NCBI GenBank assembly: GCA_965250245.1
Contig: OZ252296.1
Coordinates: 806,001 to 870,000, forward strand
DNA from: JABDIP01 sp965250245
GTDB taxonomy: Bacteria; Pseudomonadota; Alphaproteobacteria; DSM-16000; Inquilinaceae
DNA: 64,000 nt
Direction: 5' to 3'
Below the pieces are notes generated by a model. It made no database searches. It was not told where the DNA came from and saw only the letters and a program-made list of their open reading frames with translations. Both the position numbers and the translations under genes were made by a program. This document shows, in pieces, positions 16,930 to 26,360 of the stretch; the stretch's first letter is position 1, and the number at the start of each line of letters is the position of its first letter.

Positions 16930-18579
16930 ATGAGCGAACGCGAATCGATGGAATACGACGTGGTCATCGTCGGCGCCGGCCCGGCGGGGCTGAGCGCTGC
17001 GATCCGCCTGAAGCAGATGTCGCGCGAACAGGACCACGAGATCAGCGTCTGCGTCCTGGAGAAGGGCTCGGAGGTCGGGGCCCACATCCTGTCCGGCGCG
17101 GTGCTGGAGCCGCGCGCCTTGAACGAGCTGATCCCCGACTGGCGGGAGAAGGGGGCGCCGCTGACCACGCCGGTCACCGAGGACCGGTTCTTCATGTTCA
17201 CCCGGAAGACCTCGATTCAGTTCCCGACCTGGATGCTGCCGGGCGAGCTGCACAACACCGGCAACTACATCATCAGCCTGGGCAATCTGTGCCGCTGGCT
17301 GGCGCAGCAGGCCGAAGCGCTGGGCGTCGACATCTTCCCGGGCTTCGCCGCCTCGGAGCTGCTGTTCCACACCAATGGCAGCATCAAGGGCGTGGCCACC
17401 GGCGACATGGGCATCGGCCGGGACGGCGAGAAGACCATGCGCTACAGCCCCGGCGTCGAGCTGCACGCCAAGTACACCATGATCGCCGAGGGCGTGCGCG
17501 GCTCGCTGGCCAAGGTGCTGTTCGAGCGCTTCAGCCTGCGCAACGAGTGCGACCCGCAGACCTTCGGCCTGGGCGTCAAGGAGCTGTGGGAGATCGACCC
17601 GGCCAAGCACAAGCAGGGCCTGGTGATCCACGGCTTCGGCTGGCCGCTGGACCGGGAGACCTATGGCGGCGGCTTCCTCTATCACCTGGACAACAACCAG
17701 GTGTCCGTCGGCTTCGTCACCGGCTTGGACTACAAGAATCCCTACCTGTCGCCGTTCGAGGAGTTCCAGCGATTCAAGACCCATCCGGAGATCCGGACCT
17801 TCTTCGAGAACGGCCGCCGGGTGGCCTATGGTGCGAGGGCGATCAACGAAGGCGGGCTGCAGTCGATCCCCAAGCTGGTGTTCCCCGGCGGCATGCTGAT
17901 CGGCTGCTCCGCGGGCTTCGTCAACGTGCCCAAGATCAAGGGCAGCCACACCGCCATGAAGAGCGGTCAGGTGGCCGCGGAGACCTGCTTCGCGGCGCTG
18001 AAGGAAGGCTCGCAGGGCGGCGACGAGCTGACCGCCTATCCGGAACGGCTGGAGCGGAGCTGGGTCTACAAGGAGCTGAAGCGGGTCCGCAACGCCCGGC
18101 CGGCCTTCCGCTGGGGCCTGTGGGCCGGCACGTTCTTCAGCGGCATGGAGCTGTGGCTGGGCGGCCGCACGCCCTGGACCCTGCATCACCAGCACGAGGA
18201 CAGCGATTCCCTGCGCCTGGCGAGCGAGAGCAAGCCGATCGACTATCCCAAGCCGGACGGCAAGCTCACCTTCGATCGGCTGTCCTCGGTGTTCCTGTCG
18301 AACACCAACCATGAGGAGGACCAGCCGGCGCACCTGAAGCTGAAGAAGGCGGAGGTGCCGGTCAGCTTCACCCTGCCGATGTATGACGAGCCGGCGCAGC
18401 GTTACTGCCCGGCCGGGGTCTACGAGATCGTGCGCAACGAGGACGGCTCGAACCCGCGCTTCCAGATCAACGCGCAGAACTGTGTGCACTGCAAGACCTG
18501 CGACATCAAGGACCCGAAGCAGAACATCAACTGGACGGTGCCGGAAGGCGGCGGCGGCCCGAACTATCCGAACATGTGA
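16930..18579 (+). CDS. Electron transfer flavoprotein-ubiquinone oxidoreductase
   Basis: Inner-membrane flavoprotein passing electrons from ETF (acyl-CoA and amino-acid dehydrogenases) to ubiquinone. The 549-residue protein has the FAD-binding VVIVGAGPAGLSAAIRL at residues 11-27 and ends with the [4Fe-4S] cluster region: Cys494 in RYCPAGVYEI and Cys518, Cys521 and Cys524 in NCVHCKTCDIKDPKQNI. Length is normal. It is adjacent to the UDG gene (divergent) and convergent with an alcohol dehydrogenase. It could serve the AidB-like acyl-CoA dehydrogenase at 44.7 kb, but no direct link is visible. Confidence 0.97.
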   Translation: MSERESMEYDVVIVGAGPAGLSAAIRLKQMSREQDHEISVCVLEKGSEVGAHILSGAVLEPRALNELIPDWREKGAPLTTPVTEDRFFMFTRKTSIQFPTWMLPGELHNTGNYIISLGNLCRWLAQQAEALGVDIFPGFAASELLFHTNGSIKGVATGDMGIGRDGEKTMRYSPGVELHAKYTMIAEGVRGSLAKVLFERFSLRNECDPQTFGLGVKELWEIDPAKHKQGLVIHGFGWPLDRETYGGGFLYHLDNNQVSVGFVTGLDYKNPYLSPFEEFQRFKTHPEIRTFFENGRRVAYGARAINEGGLQSIPKLVFPGGMLIGCSAGFVNVPKIKGSHTAMKSGQVAAETCFAALKEGSQGGDELTAYPERLERSWVYKELKRVRNARPAFRWGLWAGTFFSGMELWLGGRTPWTLHHQHEDSDSLRLASESKPIDYPKPDGKLTFDRLSSVFLSNTNHEEDQPAHLKLKKAEVPVSFTLPMYDEPAQRYCPAGVYEIVRNEDGSNPRFQINAQNCVHCKTCDIKDPKQNINWTVPEGGGGPNYPNM

Positions 18580-18587
18580 GCCATGGA

Positions 18588-18611
18588 CCCGGGCGCGGTG
18601 TCGCGCCCGGG
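18588..18611. terminator. Hairpin between convergent ETF-QO and alcohol dehydrogenase genes
   Basis: Ten-bp stem CCCGGGCGCG / CGCGCCCGGG with a GTGT loop, nine bases after the ETF-QO stop and 12 before the ADH stop. There is no strong U run, so it is a candidate bidirectional terminator only. Confidence 0.5.
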
Positions 18612-18623
18612 CCGCATTGGCCT

Positions 18624-19646
18624 TTAGATCTCCATGACGATGCGGCCGTCGATGGCGCCGGCGCGCATCTTCTCGAAGATGCCGTTGATGTTGTCGAGGC
18701 TGTCCGTGGCGTAGTGGCAGGCGACCTTTCCGTCGCCGGCGAAGTCCAGGGCCTCGATCAGGTCCATCCGGGTGCCCACGATCGAGCCGCGGATGGTCTT
18801 CCGGTTCAGCACCGTGTCGAAGATGCTGAGATCGAAGGTGCCGGGCGGCAGACCGACCAGCGACATGGTGCCGCGCTTGCCCAGCATGCCGACCGCCTGG
18901 GAGAAGGCCTTCTCCGACACCGCCGTCACCAGCACGCCCTCCGCGCCGCCGCAGGTCGCCTGGACCTCGGCGACCGGGTCCTGCTCGGCGGCGTTGATCG
19001 TCAGGTCGGCGCCCATGTCCCGAGCCAGCTGCAGCTTGTCGTCGGCGATGTCGACCGCGATCACGTTCAACCCCATGGCCTTGGCGTACTGCACCGCCAG
19101 ATGCCCGAGGCCGCCGATGCCGGAGATGACCACCGTGTCGCCGGGCTTCGTGTCGGTTTCCTTCAGCCCCTTGTAGACGGTGACGCCGGCGCACAGGATC
19201 GGCGCGGCCGGCTGGAATCCGAGCCCGTCCGGCAGATGGCCGACGAACACCGGATCGGCCAGCACGTATTCCGCGAAGCCGCCATTCACCGAATAGCCGG
19301 TGTTCTGCTGCCCGTCGCAGAGGGTCTCCCAGCCGGTCATGCAGTGTTTGCAATGGCCGCAGGCGGTGTGCAGCCAGGGCACGCCGACGCGGTCGCCCTC
19401 CTTCACCATGTCGACCCCGGCGCCGACCGCGGCGACGTGGCCGACGCCCTCATGGCCCGGGATGAAGGGTGGTGCCGGCTTGACCGGCCAGTCGCCCTCG
19501 GCGGCATGCAGATCGGTATGGCAGACCCCCGACGCCTCGACCTTCACCAGGATCTGGCCGACGCCGACTTCGGGCACCTCGACCTCGTCGATCTGCAACG
19601 GTTCCCCGAAAGCGTGCACCACGGCCGCTTTCATTTTTCGGGACAT
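18624..19646 (-). CDS. Zinc-dependent alcohol dehydrogenase (AdhP type)
   Basis: NAD-dependent medium-chain dehydrogenase of 340 residues. The catalytic zinc region is SGVCHTDLHAAEGDW with PGHEGVGHV, the structural zinc loop is CGHCKHCMTGWETLC, and the coenzyme motif is ISGIGGLGHLAVQYA. The C-terminus (NINGIFEKMRAGAIDGRIV) is typical of AdhP/AdhA enzymes that oxidise primary alcohols. The start ATG follows GAGGAGGAAGGAT, a very strong ribosome site. Substrate is not readable from sequence. Confidence 0.94.
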   Translation of the reverse strand: MSRKMKAAVVHAFGEPLQIDEVEVPEVGVGQILVKVEASGVCHTDLHAAEGDWPVKPAPPFIPGHEGVGHVAAVGAGVDMVKEGDRVGVPWLHTACGHCKHCMTGWETLCDGQQNTGYSVNGGFAEYVLADPVFVGHLPDGLGFQPAAPILCAGVTVYKGLKETDTKPGDTVVISGIGGLGHLAVQYAKAMGLNVIAVDIADDKLQLARDMGADLTINAAEQDPVAEVQATCGGAEGVLVTAVSEKAFSQAVGMLGKRGTMSLVGLPPGTFDLSIFDTVLNRKTIRGSIVGTRMDLIEALDFAGDGKVACHYATDSLDNINGIFEKMRAGAIDGRIVMEI

Positions 19647-19990
19647 ATCCTTCCTCCTCGTTTGGGGGAACGCACGAAGAATGGCAGACGCACACCATCA
19701 ATCTGGCCCCAGGCGAAAGGGCTTCAATCGCAATCCTTGGCGCCGGCGGACGAATTGCGTGCGATGGGCGCGGTCGCGATTACGGACATCTGCCGCTGGT
19801 GTGACTTGCGCCACAGCCGGGATGCCTTGTTCTCGGCACAATGCCGGGGTTTTTATTCGACCTTGGAGGGCCGATCCCTTAGGGTTCTCCGCCGCTTTTC
19901 GGACCCTGAACCGGCAGGCGGGCATGGGCGCGACGGCACGCGCCGCGATGGACGAGCGGGCGCCCGCAAGGCGGGCCGGCCCCGCGTGAA
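19647..19990. other. 344-base divergent intergenic region
   Basis: This gap holds the strong ribosome site of the alcohol dehydrogenase gene at its left edge and must contain the divergent promoters of that gene and of the TPR gene. I see no clear sigma-70 pair, hairpin, repeat or small gene in it. Confidence 0.5.
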
Positions 19991-21829
19991 ATGGACTGCA
20001 GAATGACGAGCAAGGCATCGAGTTTCGCACCGCCCGCACGATCCCGGCGGAGTCTCGCCGTGTGGCCACGACTGCGTGGCATGGCCGTCGTGGCCCTGGC
20101 CCTGGCCTTTGGCGCGGCGACCGGTCATGCGGTCTTCGGCCCGGTCGACGCCGCCGCCGATGGCACGCCGGGGCTGCAGGTCAAGCGGGCCGACGGCACG
20201 AACACCTCCGGTGCCTATCTTGCCGGCCGGTTCGCGCAGCGTGTCAACGACGTGCCGGCCGCGTCCCGGTTCATGTCGATCGCGCTTGCCGAGGATCCGC
20301 GGAACATCGAGCTGCTGAGCCGCGTCTTCGCCCTGGAAGTCAGCAGCGGCGACATGGACTCCGCACTCGACGTCGCGCGACGGCTCCAGACCGTCGCATC
20401 CGACCACCAGCTCTCGGCCATCCTGCTGACGCTCGAGGAGGCCCGGGAGGGGCGCTACGCCGCGTCGCTGGAGCGCATCGACGCAATCGAGTCCTTCGGG
20501 ATCGCGCAGTTCATCGTGCCTTTGGTCGAGGCCTGGCTGCACCACGCCCAGGGAGATCAGGACCAGGCATTGGCCGCTCTGGAGCCGATGCTAGCGTTGA
20601 GCGGGTTCGGGTCCCTGGCAAACCTGCACAAGGGTCTGATCCTGGATGCCGGCGGCGATCTGGAGGGTGCGCGCACCGCCCTGATCGAGGCGCGGGAACT
20701 GGGCAACGCCTTGCGGCTGATCGAGGCCCTGGGATCGGTGCATGAGCGCCTGGGCGAGCCCGATGCGGCGCGCCTGCTCTACGAGACCTACGCGGAGGAA
20801 AACCGCGACAGCCTGATGATCGATCCGGTGCTGGAGCGGCTGGATGCCGGCGGCGTCGCCGAGCGCCTGATCGAGGAGCCGGCCGACGGCATCGCCGAGG
20901 CCCTGTTCCATATCGCCACCGCGCTGAACCAGGAGGGCGCGGGCGAGATGGCGCTGCAGTTCTCCCGCATGACCCTCTACATGAAACCGGACTTTCCGCT
21001 GGCCGACTTGCTGTTGGCCGACGCCCTGGTCCGTGGCCAGCGCTTCCAGGAGGCCCTCGACGTCTACCAGTCGATCCGCCCCGGCATACCGGCCTATTGG
21101 GCCGCCCAGCTCAGCGCCTCGAACGCGCTGGACGAGATGGAACGGCAGGACGAGGCCATCGACCTGCTGCGGGGGCTGGCCGACCAGCGCACCGATCGCA
21201 GCGGACCGCTGGTCCGCATGGGCGACCTGCTGCGCAGCGAGAGCCGGTTCGACGAGGCCATCGAGGCCTATGACGAGGCGCTGGAGCGGGCGCCGGAGCT
21301 CGCCGAGACCGATTGGACGTTCCTGTACAAGCGGGGCATCGCCCTGGAGCGGGCCAAGAATTGGGAGCGTGCGGAGAGCGATCTGGTGCGCGCCATCGAC
21401 CTCAACCCGGACCACGCGCACCTGCTGAACTATCTCGGCTATTCCTGGATCGATCGCGGGGAGAACCTGGCCGAGGGCGAGGAGTTGATCCTGCGGGCCG
21501 TCAGCCTGCTGCCCAATGACGGGTTCATCGTCGACAGCCTGGGCTGGGCCTATTATCGCACCGGCCGCATGGACGAGGCGGTCGAGGCGCTGGAGCGGGC
21601 CGTCGGCCTGCGCCCGGAGGACCCGGTGATCAACGATCACCTGGGTGACGCCTATTGGGCCGTCGGCCGCCGGACCGAGGCCCGGTATCAATGGATCCGC
21701 GCCCAGCGGACCGCCGATGACGAGGACCTGCTGCTGGCGATCGAGGAGAAGCTGGCCAACGGGTTGAGCTCCCCCGACCTGATCGAGGGGCCGCAGACCG
21801 CCGGCGAACCGGCCGCCGTCACGCCCTGA
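19991..21829 (+). CDS. Exported tetratricopeptide repeat protein
   Basis: A protein of about 612 residues with an N-terminal hydrophobic segment (GMAVVALALAFGAATGHAVF, about residues 30-49) and then almost continuous TPR helices, for example GDQDQALAALEPML, QRFQEALDVYQSI, DEAIEAYDEALERAPEL and MDEAVEALERAVGLRPED. TPR arrays bind proteins, and the partner is unknown. ATG 20003 (MTSKAS) is an alternative start. It lies 19 bases upstream of ispE on the same strand; this TPR-ispE pairing is widespread in alphaproteobacteria, but no function in isoprenoid synthesis is known to me. Confidence 0.9.
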   Translation: MDCRMTSKASSFAPPARSRRSLAVWPRLRGMAVVALALAFGAATGHAVFGPVDAAADGTPGLQVKRADGTNTSGAYLAGRFAQRVNDVPAASRFMSIALAEDPRNIELLSRVFALEVSSGDMDSALDVARRLQTVASDHQLSAILLTLEEAREGRYAASLERIDAIESFGIAQFIVPLVEAWLHHAQGDQDQALAALEPMLALSGFGSLANLHKGLILDAGGDLEGARTALIEARELGNALRLIEALGSVHERLGEPDAARLLYETYAEENRDSLMIDPVLERLDAGGVAERLIEEPADGIAEALFHIATALNQEGAGEMALQFSRMTLYMKPDFPLADLLLADALVRGQRFQEALDVYQSIRPGIPAYWAAQLSASNALDEMERQDEAIDLLRGLADQRTDRSGPLVRMGDLLRSESRFDEAIEAYDEALERAPELAETDWTFLYKRGIALERAKNWERAESDLVRAIDLNPDHAHLLNYLGYSWIDRGENLAEGEELILRAVSLLPNDGFIVDSLGWAYYRTGRMDEAVEALERAVGLRPEDPVINDHLGDAYWAVGRRTEARYQWIRAQRTADDEDLLLAIEEKLANGLSSPDLIEGPQTAGEPAAVTP

Positions 21830-21848
21830 CCGCGACGGCGTCGGGTCC

Positions 21849-22751
21849 ATGGCGGCGTCTGATGGGGCGCGCGGCACCGGATCCGTTGCCGGTCGGGTCG
21901 AGCGCGCCGCCCCGGCAAAGCTGAACCTCTTCCTCAAGGTCGTCGGCCGTCGCGCCGACGGCTATCACCTGCTCGACAGCCTTGTGGCCTTCGCCTCGGT
22001 CGGCGATCGCGTCGGCGTGGCGCCCGCTCCGAACCTTGCCTTGACGGTGGCCGGCCGCTTTGCCGATGCCGTACCGGCGGATGCCGAGGCCGAGGACAAC
22101 CTGGTGCTGCGCGCGGCGAGGATGCTGGCGGATACCCTGGGACGCATGCCCGATGTGGCGGTGGAGCTGGAGAAATCCCTTCCGGTCGCCGCCGGGATCG
22201 GCGGCGGATCGGCGGATGCGGCCGCGACCCTGCGCGCGCTGGCCGTGTTGTGGGGAATCGGTGAGGACGACCCGCGCCTGTCTGGGCTGGCGGCCCGGCT
22301 GGGCGCGGATGTGCCGGTCTGCCTCGTGTCGCGGACCAGCCGGATGCGGGGGGTCGGCGACGATATCGGGCCGGCGCCATCGCTGGCGGGACGGCCGGTC
22401 CTGCTGGTCAATCCCGGCGTCCCGGTCGCCACGCCGGACGTGTTCCGTGCGTTCGCGGGCCCGTTCTCGTCGGCCGTCGAAGACACGGGCCCGGCGCATG
22501 GCCAGCCGCTGCTGGGCTGGATTTCGGATCACGGCAACGACCTGCAGGAACCGGCGACGCGCATTGCGCCGGTCATCGGCGATGTCGTGGCGGCCATCGG
22601 CGCCGAGCATGGTTGCCGGCTGGCACGGATGTCCGGAAGCGGCGCCACCTGCTTCGGGCTGTTCGACACGGATGAGGCCTGCCGGTCGGCCGCGTCAAAC
22701 ATCCAATCCCGACAGCCGGACTGGTGGGTGGCGGCCGGCCGGATCCTGTGA
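21849..22751 (+). CDS. ispE: 4-diphosphocytidyl-2-C-methyl-D-erythritol kinase
   Basis: GHMP kinase of the MEP isoprenoid pathway, phosphorylating CDP-methylerythritol. The 300-residue sequence has APAKLNLFLKV near residue 22, the ATP-binding loop LPVAAGIGGGSADAAATL, and SGSGATCFGLF near the C-terminus. The N-terminal 18 residues are less conserved, so the true start may be slightly downstream. It follows the TPR gene closely and converges on the large PLF-repeat gene. Confidence 0.95.
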   Translation: MAASDGARGTGSVAGRVERAAPAKLNLFLKVVGRRADGYHLLDSLVAFASVGDRVGVAPAPNLALTVAGRFADAVPADAEAEDNLVLRAARMLADTLGRMPDVAVELEKSLPVAAGIGGGSADAAATLRALAVLWGIGEDDPRLSGLAARLGADVPVCLVSRTSRMRGVGDDIGPAPSLAGRPVLLVNPGVPVATPDVFRAFAGPFSSAVEDTGPAHGQPLLGWISDHGNDLQEPATRIAPVIGDVVAAIGAEHGCRLARMSGSGATCFGLFDTDEACRSAASNIQSRQPDWWVAAGRIL

Positions 22752-22776
22752 GTCCCGGCCGGCTGGCCGTTGATCC

Positions 22777-25700
22777 CTAGCCGTCGCTCGCCAGCAGCTT
22801 GAGTATGTCGCGAATGCCGTTCGTGGCCTCGCCGGTCACGTAGAATCCCTGCGACCGCTCGAAGGCGCGGATGGCGTCCTCGGTCTTGCTGCCCATCACG
22901 CCGTCCTCGGGACCGGCGTCATAGCCGAACTGATTCAGCAACTGCTGGATTTCCCGGACCAGCTCGCTCGGCTGGGCCGACACGATCGTGGCCCGTGGCG
23001 GAACCGGCGTCGGCGTGGTCTCCGGCGCGGCGACCGGCGAGGGCGCCGGAGGCGGAGAGGGCTCGGCTCGCGCCGCCGCCGTCAGGCGGTCGAGGGACTC
23101 GCGGGCCTGCTCATAGCCGGCATCGACCGCGATGCGGTACCAGCCGGCGGCGGCCGCCAGGTCGGGCGCCTCGTCGAGGCCCGCCTCGAACAACTGGCCG
23201 AGATGGAAGGCGCCGCGTGGCCGGCCGTTGGCGGACGCCGCCTGGAACCAGCTTGCCGCCTGCAGCCGATCCTGGGTCACGCCCATGCCGTGCATGTAGG
23301 CGAGGCCGGTTGCGGTCTGGGCATCGGCGTGGCCCGACTGCGCCGCGCTGCGGAAGAGCTGGAAGGCGGCCTCCTGATCCTGGCGCACGCCGAGCCCGCG
23401 GGTGGTCAGGACGCCGAGATTGTACTGCGCGTTGGCGATGCCGGCCTCGCCGGCAAGGCGGTACCAATACGCCGCGTAGGAATTGTTCGGCGACACGCCG
23501 TCGCCGGTGGCGTACCGGTTCGCCAGATCGTGCTGGGCGATGGCATCGCCGGACCGGGCGCTTACGGCCAGCGCCTGCAATTGCGGCGTCGCGTCCGCGG
23601 GCAGCGGTGCCAGATGTTCCGGCAGCAGCGATGGCCCGGCCGGTGGCGTGGCGGTGGCCACGGCGACCGGCTGGCTGGGCGGCGGCGCGGGCTCCGGTTC
23701 CGGCGCTGGCGCCGGTGCTGGCTCGGGGGCGGCGACCGGCTGCGGCGGCGGAGCCGGTTGCGGTTCGGCCACAGGTGCGGGTTGAGGGGCGGGCTCGGGC
23801 GCCGGCTGTGCCGTCTGGGGCGGCGCTTCGGGCGGTGGCGGTTCGACCGGTGCCACCGGCTCCGGCGCGGCGGCTGGCTCCGGTGCCGCGGCCGGGATCT
23901 CCGGCTCGGGAACCGTCGATGCCGCCACCGGCGCCGGCTCGGAGGACGGCAGCAGCGCTGCGAGCTGCTCGGTCGGCAGGGCAAAGCGGCCGTCGGCCCA
24001 TTCGCCGAGCGCCACCACCTGCTGGCGCTGCTGGAACCCCCAATAGGAGATGCCGCCGAGGATCGCCAGGATCAGCAGCCAGAAGACCGGCGCGCCGATG
24101 TTCATGCGGCGCTTGGGCTTGGGCGGACCGGCCGCCTTCTCCAGGCTGGCCGCCTCGGCCGGGTCGAGCGGCGGCAGGATCTCGTCCAGCTCGACGCTGC
24201 CCTCCGGGTCCTCCTCCAATTCGCGGGTCGCGATCAGCTCGGGGCCGTCGTCCGCGCTGTCCTCGCCGATGGCGGGCGGCGGCGGTTCGGCGGTGTCAGG
24301 GCCGTCGTCCTTGCCGAAATCCGCCGCCTCGGCGCCGATCGGTCCGAGCGAGCTGCCCGGCGCGTTCTGGGCGGCGAGGTCCGGGGTGTCCCCGAACAGC
24401 GCGTTGGCGCGCTCATCCTCAAACGCCGGCCGTGCCGCCGACGCGAAGGGATCGTCCGTCGCTCCGCCGAGACCATCCGAGGGCTTGTCGGAGGTCGGCT
24501 CCTCGCCAGGGGCCGATCGCGGGTAGTCCAGGCCGGGCTCGGCAGCCTGCGGCTCCTGGGCGGCCGCCGGGCTGGGCTCGACGAACAGAGGTTCGGATGC
24601 CTGGGGTTCGGATGCCTGGGGCTCGGGCGCCTGCGGCTCGGCGGTCGAGTCGAAGATTGGCGTGGCGTCCGGCGCCGGCATGGCCGGGCCGATGGTCGGA
24701 CTCTCTTCCTTGTTGCGCAGTCCGGCCAGCGGGTCGGGGTCCGGGGCGGAGGGCGTCTCGGTGAACAGCGGGTCGGCGTCGCCGGCCTTCGGCATGTCCA
24801 CGAACAGCGGCTCCTTCGCCGGCGCCGCCGGTTCCGGCGCATCGCCGGCATTGTCGGAACTGGTGTCGACGAAGAGCGGTTCCTTGCCGCCGGACTCCGT
24901 CCCGGGTTCGACGAACAGCGGCTCCTTGCCGCCGTCGCCGGAGGACGTATCCACGAAGAGCGGTTCCTTCGGCGGGCTGTCGCCTCCGCCGGACGGCTCC
25001 ACGAAGAGCGGTTCCTTCGCTGCGCCCGCCGGCTCCGGGCTTGAGAGCGGATCGCCGCCCGCGTCGCCCTGATCGACGAATAGCGGGTCCCTGGCGGGCT
25101 CGGCGGGCTCCGCCGGCGAAGCGAACAGCGGGTCTTCCGCCGGCGCGCTCGGCGCGGCCTCTGCGAACAGCGGCTCTTTGGCGGCCGGCGGGGTGTCGGA
25201 TTCGGGGGTAAACAAGGGATCGGTGTCGCCGCCGGAAGGCGGCGGGGCGCCGTCCGTGTCGCCGTCGGCATCCGGCAGTGGGGTGTTGAGCAGGTCGACG
25301 CTGCTGGGCGCCGCCTCGCCCGACGGCCCGTCGTCGTTCCCCGTTTCCGGCTCGGGCATCGGCGTGTTCAGCAGATCGCTTGCGCCCGAATCCGCCGCGG
25401 GATCGGTGAACAGGGCATCGGTACCGCCGCTTGCGTCAGGTGCCGTGGTGTTCAGAAGATCGGCCGCCGACGGTTGCGGCTCGGAGACCGCCTCACCGAA
25501 GACACGGTCCGGTTGCTCGGAAGCCTCCGGCGACTGGACGGAGTCGGCCGAAGGTGTTGCGAACAGCGGGTCTTCGGCGACCGGTGTGTCGAGCGGCCCG
25601 GCCGGCGCGGGTTCGGCACCGCCGGCGTCGGAAAACAGCGGATCTGTCGCGGCGGGAGCCTCCACGGGCTCTTCGGCCGCCGGCGACGATGTCGGCCATA

Positions 25701-26076
25701 GATCGGCCGCCGTGGTGGCCGCCTTCGCCGGCTCCGAAGCGCTGTCCAGGGAGGCGCTCAGCGGTGATGGAGCCTCCGGCTCGGCCGGGGCGGTTTCCAG
25801 CGGGGTGGAGTCGGCAAGCCCGGTCCAGAGCGTATCGTCGCGCGATGGCTCGGATGCCGTGTTCAGAACCCCGGACGGCGGCACCGCCGTCAATCCATCG
25901 TCACCGTCGCTGCCTGTCGGCGGCGATTCCGCACCGTCCTCCTGCCCCTCCAACCGTGTAACGATCAACTTAAGAGCGGCGGCAAACTCGTCGGCGGAAA
26001 CGTCCGCCCCGGCATTCTGCGACTCGGAGTCACTCGGGTCCTGGGTCCCCGGTTGATCCGGTCGGTGCCCGGTCAT
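22777..26076 (-). CDS. Large single-pass protein: PLF repeats, TM, Sel1 repeats, peptidoglycan-binding domain
   Basis: 1099 residues in four parts. Residues 1 to about 655 are acidic, Pro/Ala/Ser-rich and probably disordered, with 13 exact [DE]PLF motifs (for example KEPLFVDTSS, DPLFTP) and four LNT motifs (DLLNTPLP). A basic KPKRR then precedes one membrane helix (about 661-683), placing the N-terminus in the cytoplasm. A Pro/Ala/Glu-rich linker follows (about 700-830), then Sel1 repeats (about 835-1010, such as AQYNLGVLTTRGLGVRQD and ADAQTATGLAYMHGMGVTQD), and a PG_binding_1 domain (about 1030-1095, LLNQFGYDAGPEDGVMG). The membrane and periplasmic layout resembles the C-terminal half of PodJ, a polar organiser. 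The cytoplasmic part is not coiled coil, so homology is unproven. Confidence 0.85.
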   Translation of the reverse strand: MTGHRPDQPGTQDPSDSESQNAGADVSADEFAAALKLIVTRLEGQEDGAESPPTGSDGDDGLTAVPPSGVLNTASEPSRDDTLWTGLADSTPLETAPAEPEAPSPLSASLDSASEPAKAATTAADLWPTSSPAAEEPVEAPAATDPLFSDAGGAEPAPAGPLDTPVAEDPLFATPSADSVQSPEASEQPDRVFGEAVSEPQPSAADLLNTTAPDASGGTDALFTDPAADSGASDLLNTPMPEPETGNDDGPSGEAAPSSVDLLNTPLPDADGDTDGAPPPSGGDTDPLFTPESDTPPAAKEPLFAEAAPSAPAEDPLFASPAEPAEPARDPLFVDQGDAGGDPLSSPEPAGAAKEPLFVEPSGGGDSPPKEPLFVDTSSGDGGKEPLFVEPGTESGGKEPLFVDTSSDNAGDAPEPAAPAKEPLFVDMPKAGDADPLFTETPSAPDPDPLAGLRNKEESPTIGPAMPAPDATPIFDSTAEPQAPEPQASEPQASEPLFVEPSPAAAQEPQAAEPGLDYPRSAPGEEPTSDKPSDGLGGATDDPFASAARPAFEDERANALFGDTPDLAAQNAPGSSLGPIGAEAADFGKDDGPDTAEPPPPAIGEDSADDGPELIATRELEEDPEGSVELDEILPPLDPAEAASLEKAAGPPKPKRRMNIGAPVFWLLILAILGGISYWGFQQRQQVVALGEWADGRFALPTEQLAALLPSSEPAPVAASTVPEPEIPAAAPEPAAAPEPVAPVEPPPPEAPPQTAQPAPEPAPQPAPVAEPQPAPPPQPVAAPEPAPAPAPEPEPAPPPSQPVAVATATPPAGPSLLPEHLAPLPADATPQLQALAVSARSGDAIAQHDLANRYATGDGVSPNNSYAAYWYRLAGEAGIANAQYNLGVLTTRGLGVRQDQEAAFQLFRSAAQSGHADAQTATGLAYMHGMGVTQDRLQAASWFQAASANGRPRGAFHLGQLFEAGLDEAPDLAAAAGWYRIAVDAGYEQARESLDRLTAAARAEPSPPPAPSPVAAPETTPTPVPPRATIVSAQPSELVREIQQLLNQFGYDAGPEDGVMGSKTEDAIRAFERSQGFYVTGEATNGIRDILKLLASDG

Positions 26077-26221
26077 ACCTGTCCTCCATGCATGGGCACG
26101 GTACCCGGTTCATAAACGGCCTTGTATCAGCTTCTATTATGGCCGGAATGAGACTGCAACCGCTGTTCCTACGCCGGTTGCGACCCATTCCCGAACTGGG
26201 TATTGTGCCGCGCCGATCCGC

Positions 26222-26296
26222 TGGGGCGTAGCCAAGTGGTAAGGCAGCGGTTTTTGGTACCGCCATTCGCAGGTTCGATCCCTGCCGCCCCAGCCA
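26222..26296 (+). tRNA. tRNA-Gln (anticodon TTG)
   Basis: Seventy-five bases including an encoded 3' GCCA. The acceptor arms TGGGGCG and CGCCCCA pair, the D arm is AGCCAAGTGGTAAGGC, the anticodon loop is TTTTGGT with anticodon TTG, and the T arm is GCAGGTTCGATCCCTGC. It stands alone between the PLF-repeat gene and a methyltransferase gene. Confidence 0.97.
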
Positions 26297-26360
26297 GCCT
26301 TAGCGAATCACACTGCCTTCACCCTAGGCGAAACACCTTAACGAACCGTCGTCGGCGCGC

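Noticed and set aside
15631..19353. 1240-codon minus-strand frame spanning UDG and ETF-QO
   Set aside because: Runs antisense to the ETF-QO gene and out of frame with UDG and ADH; low-complexity product.
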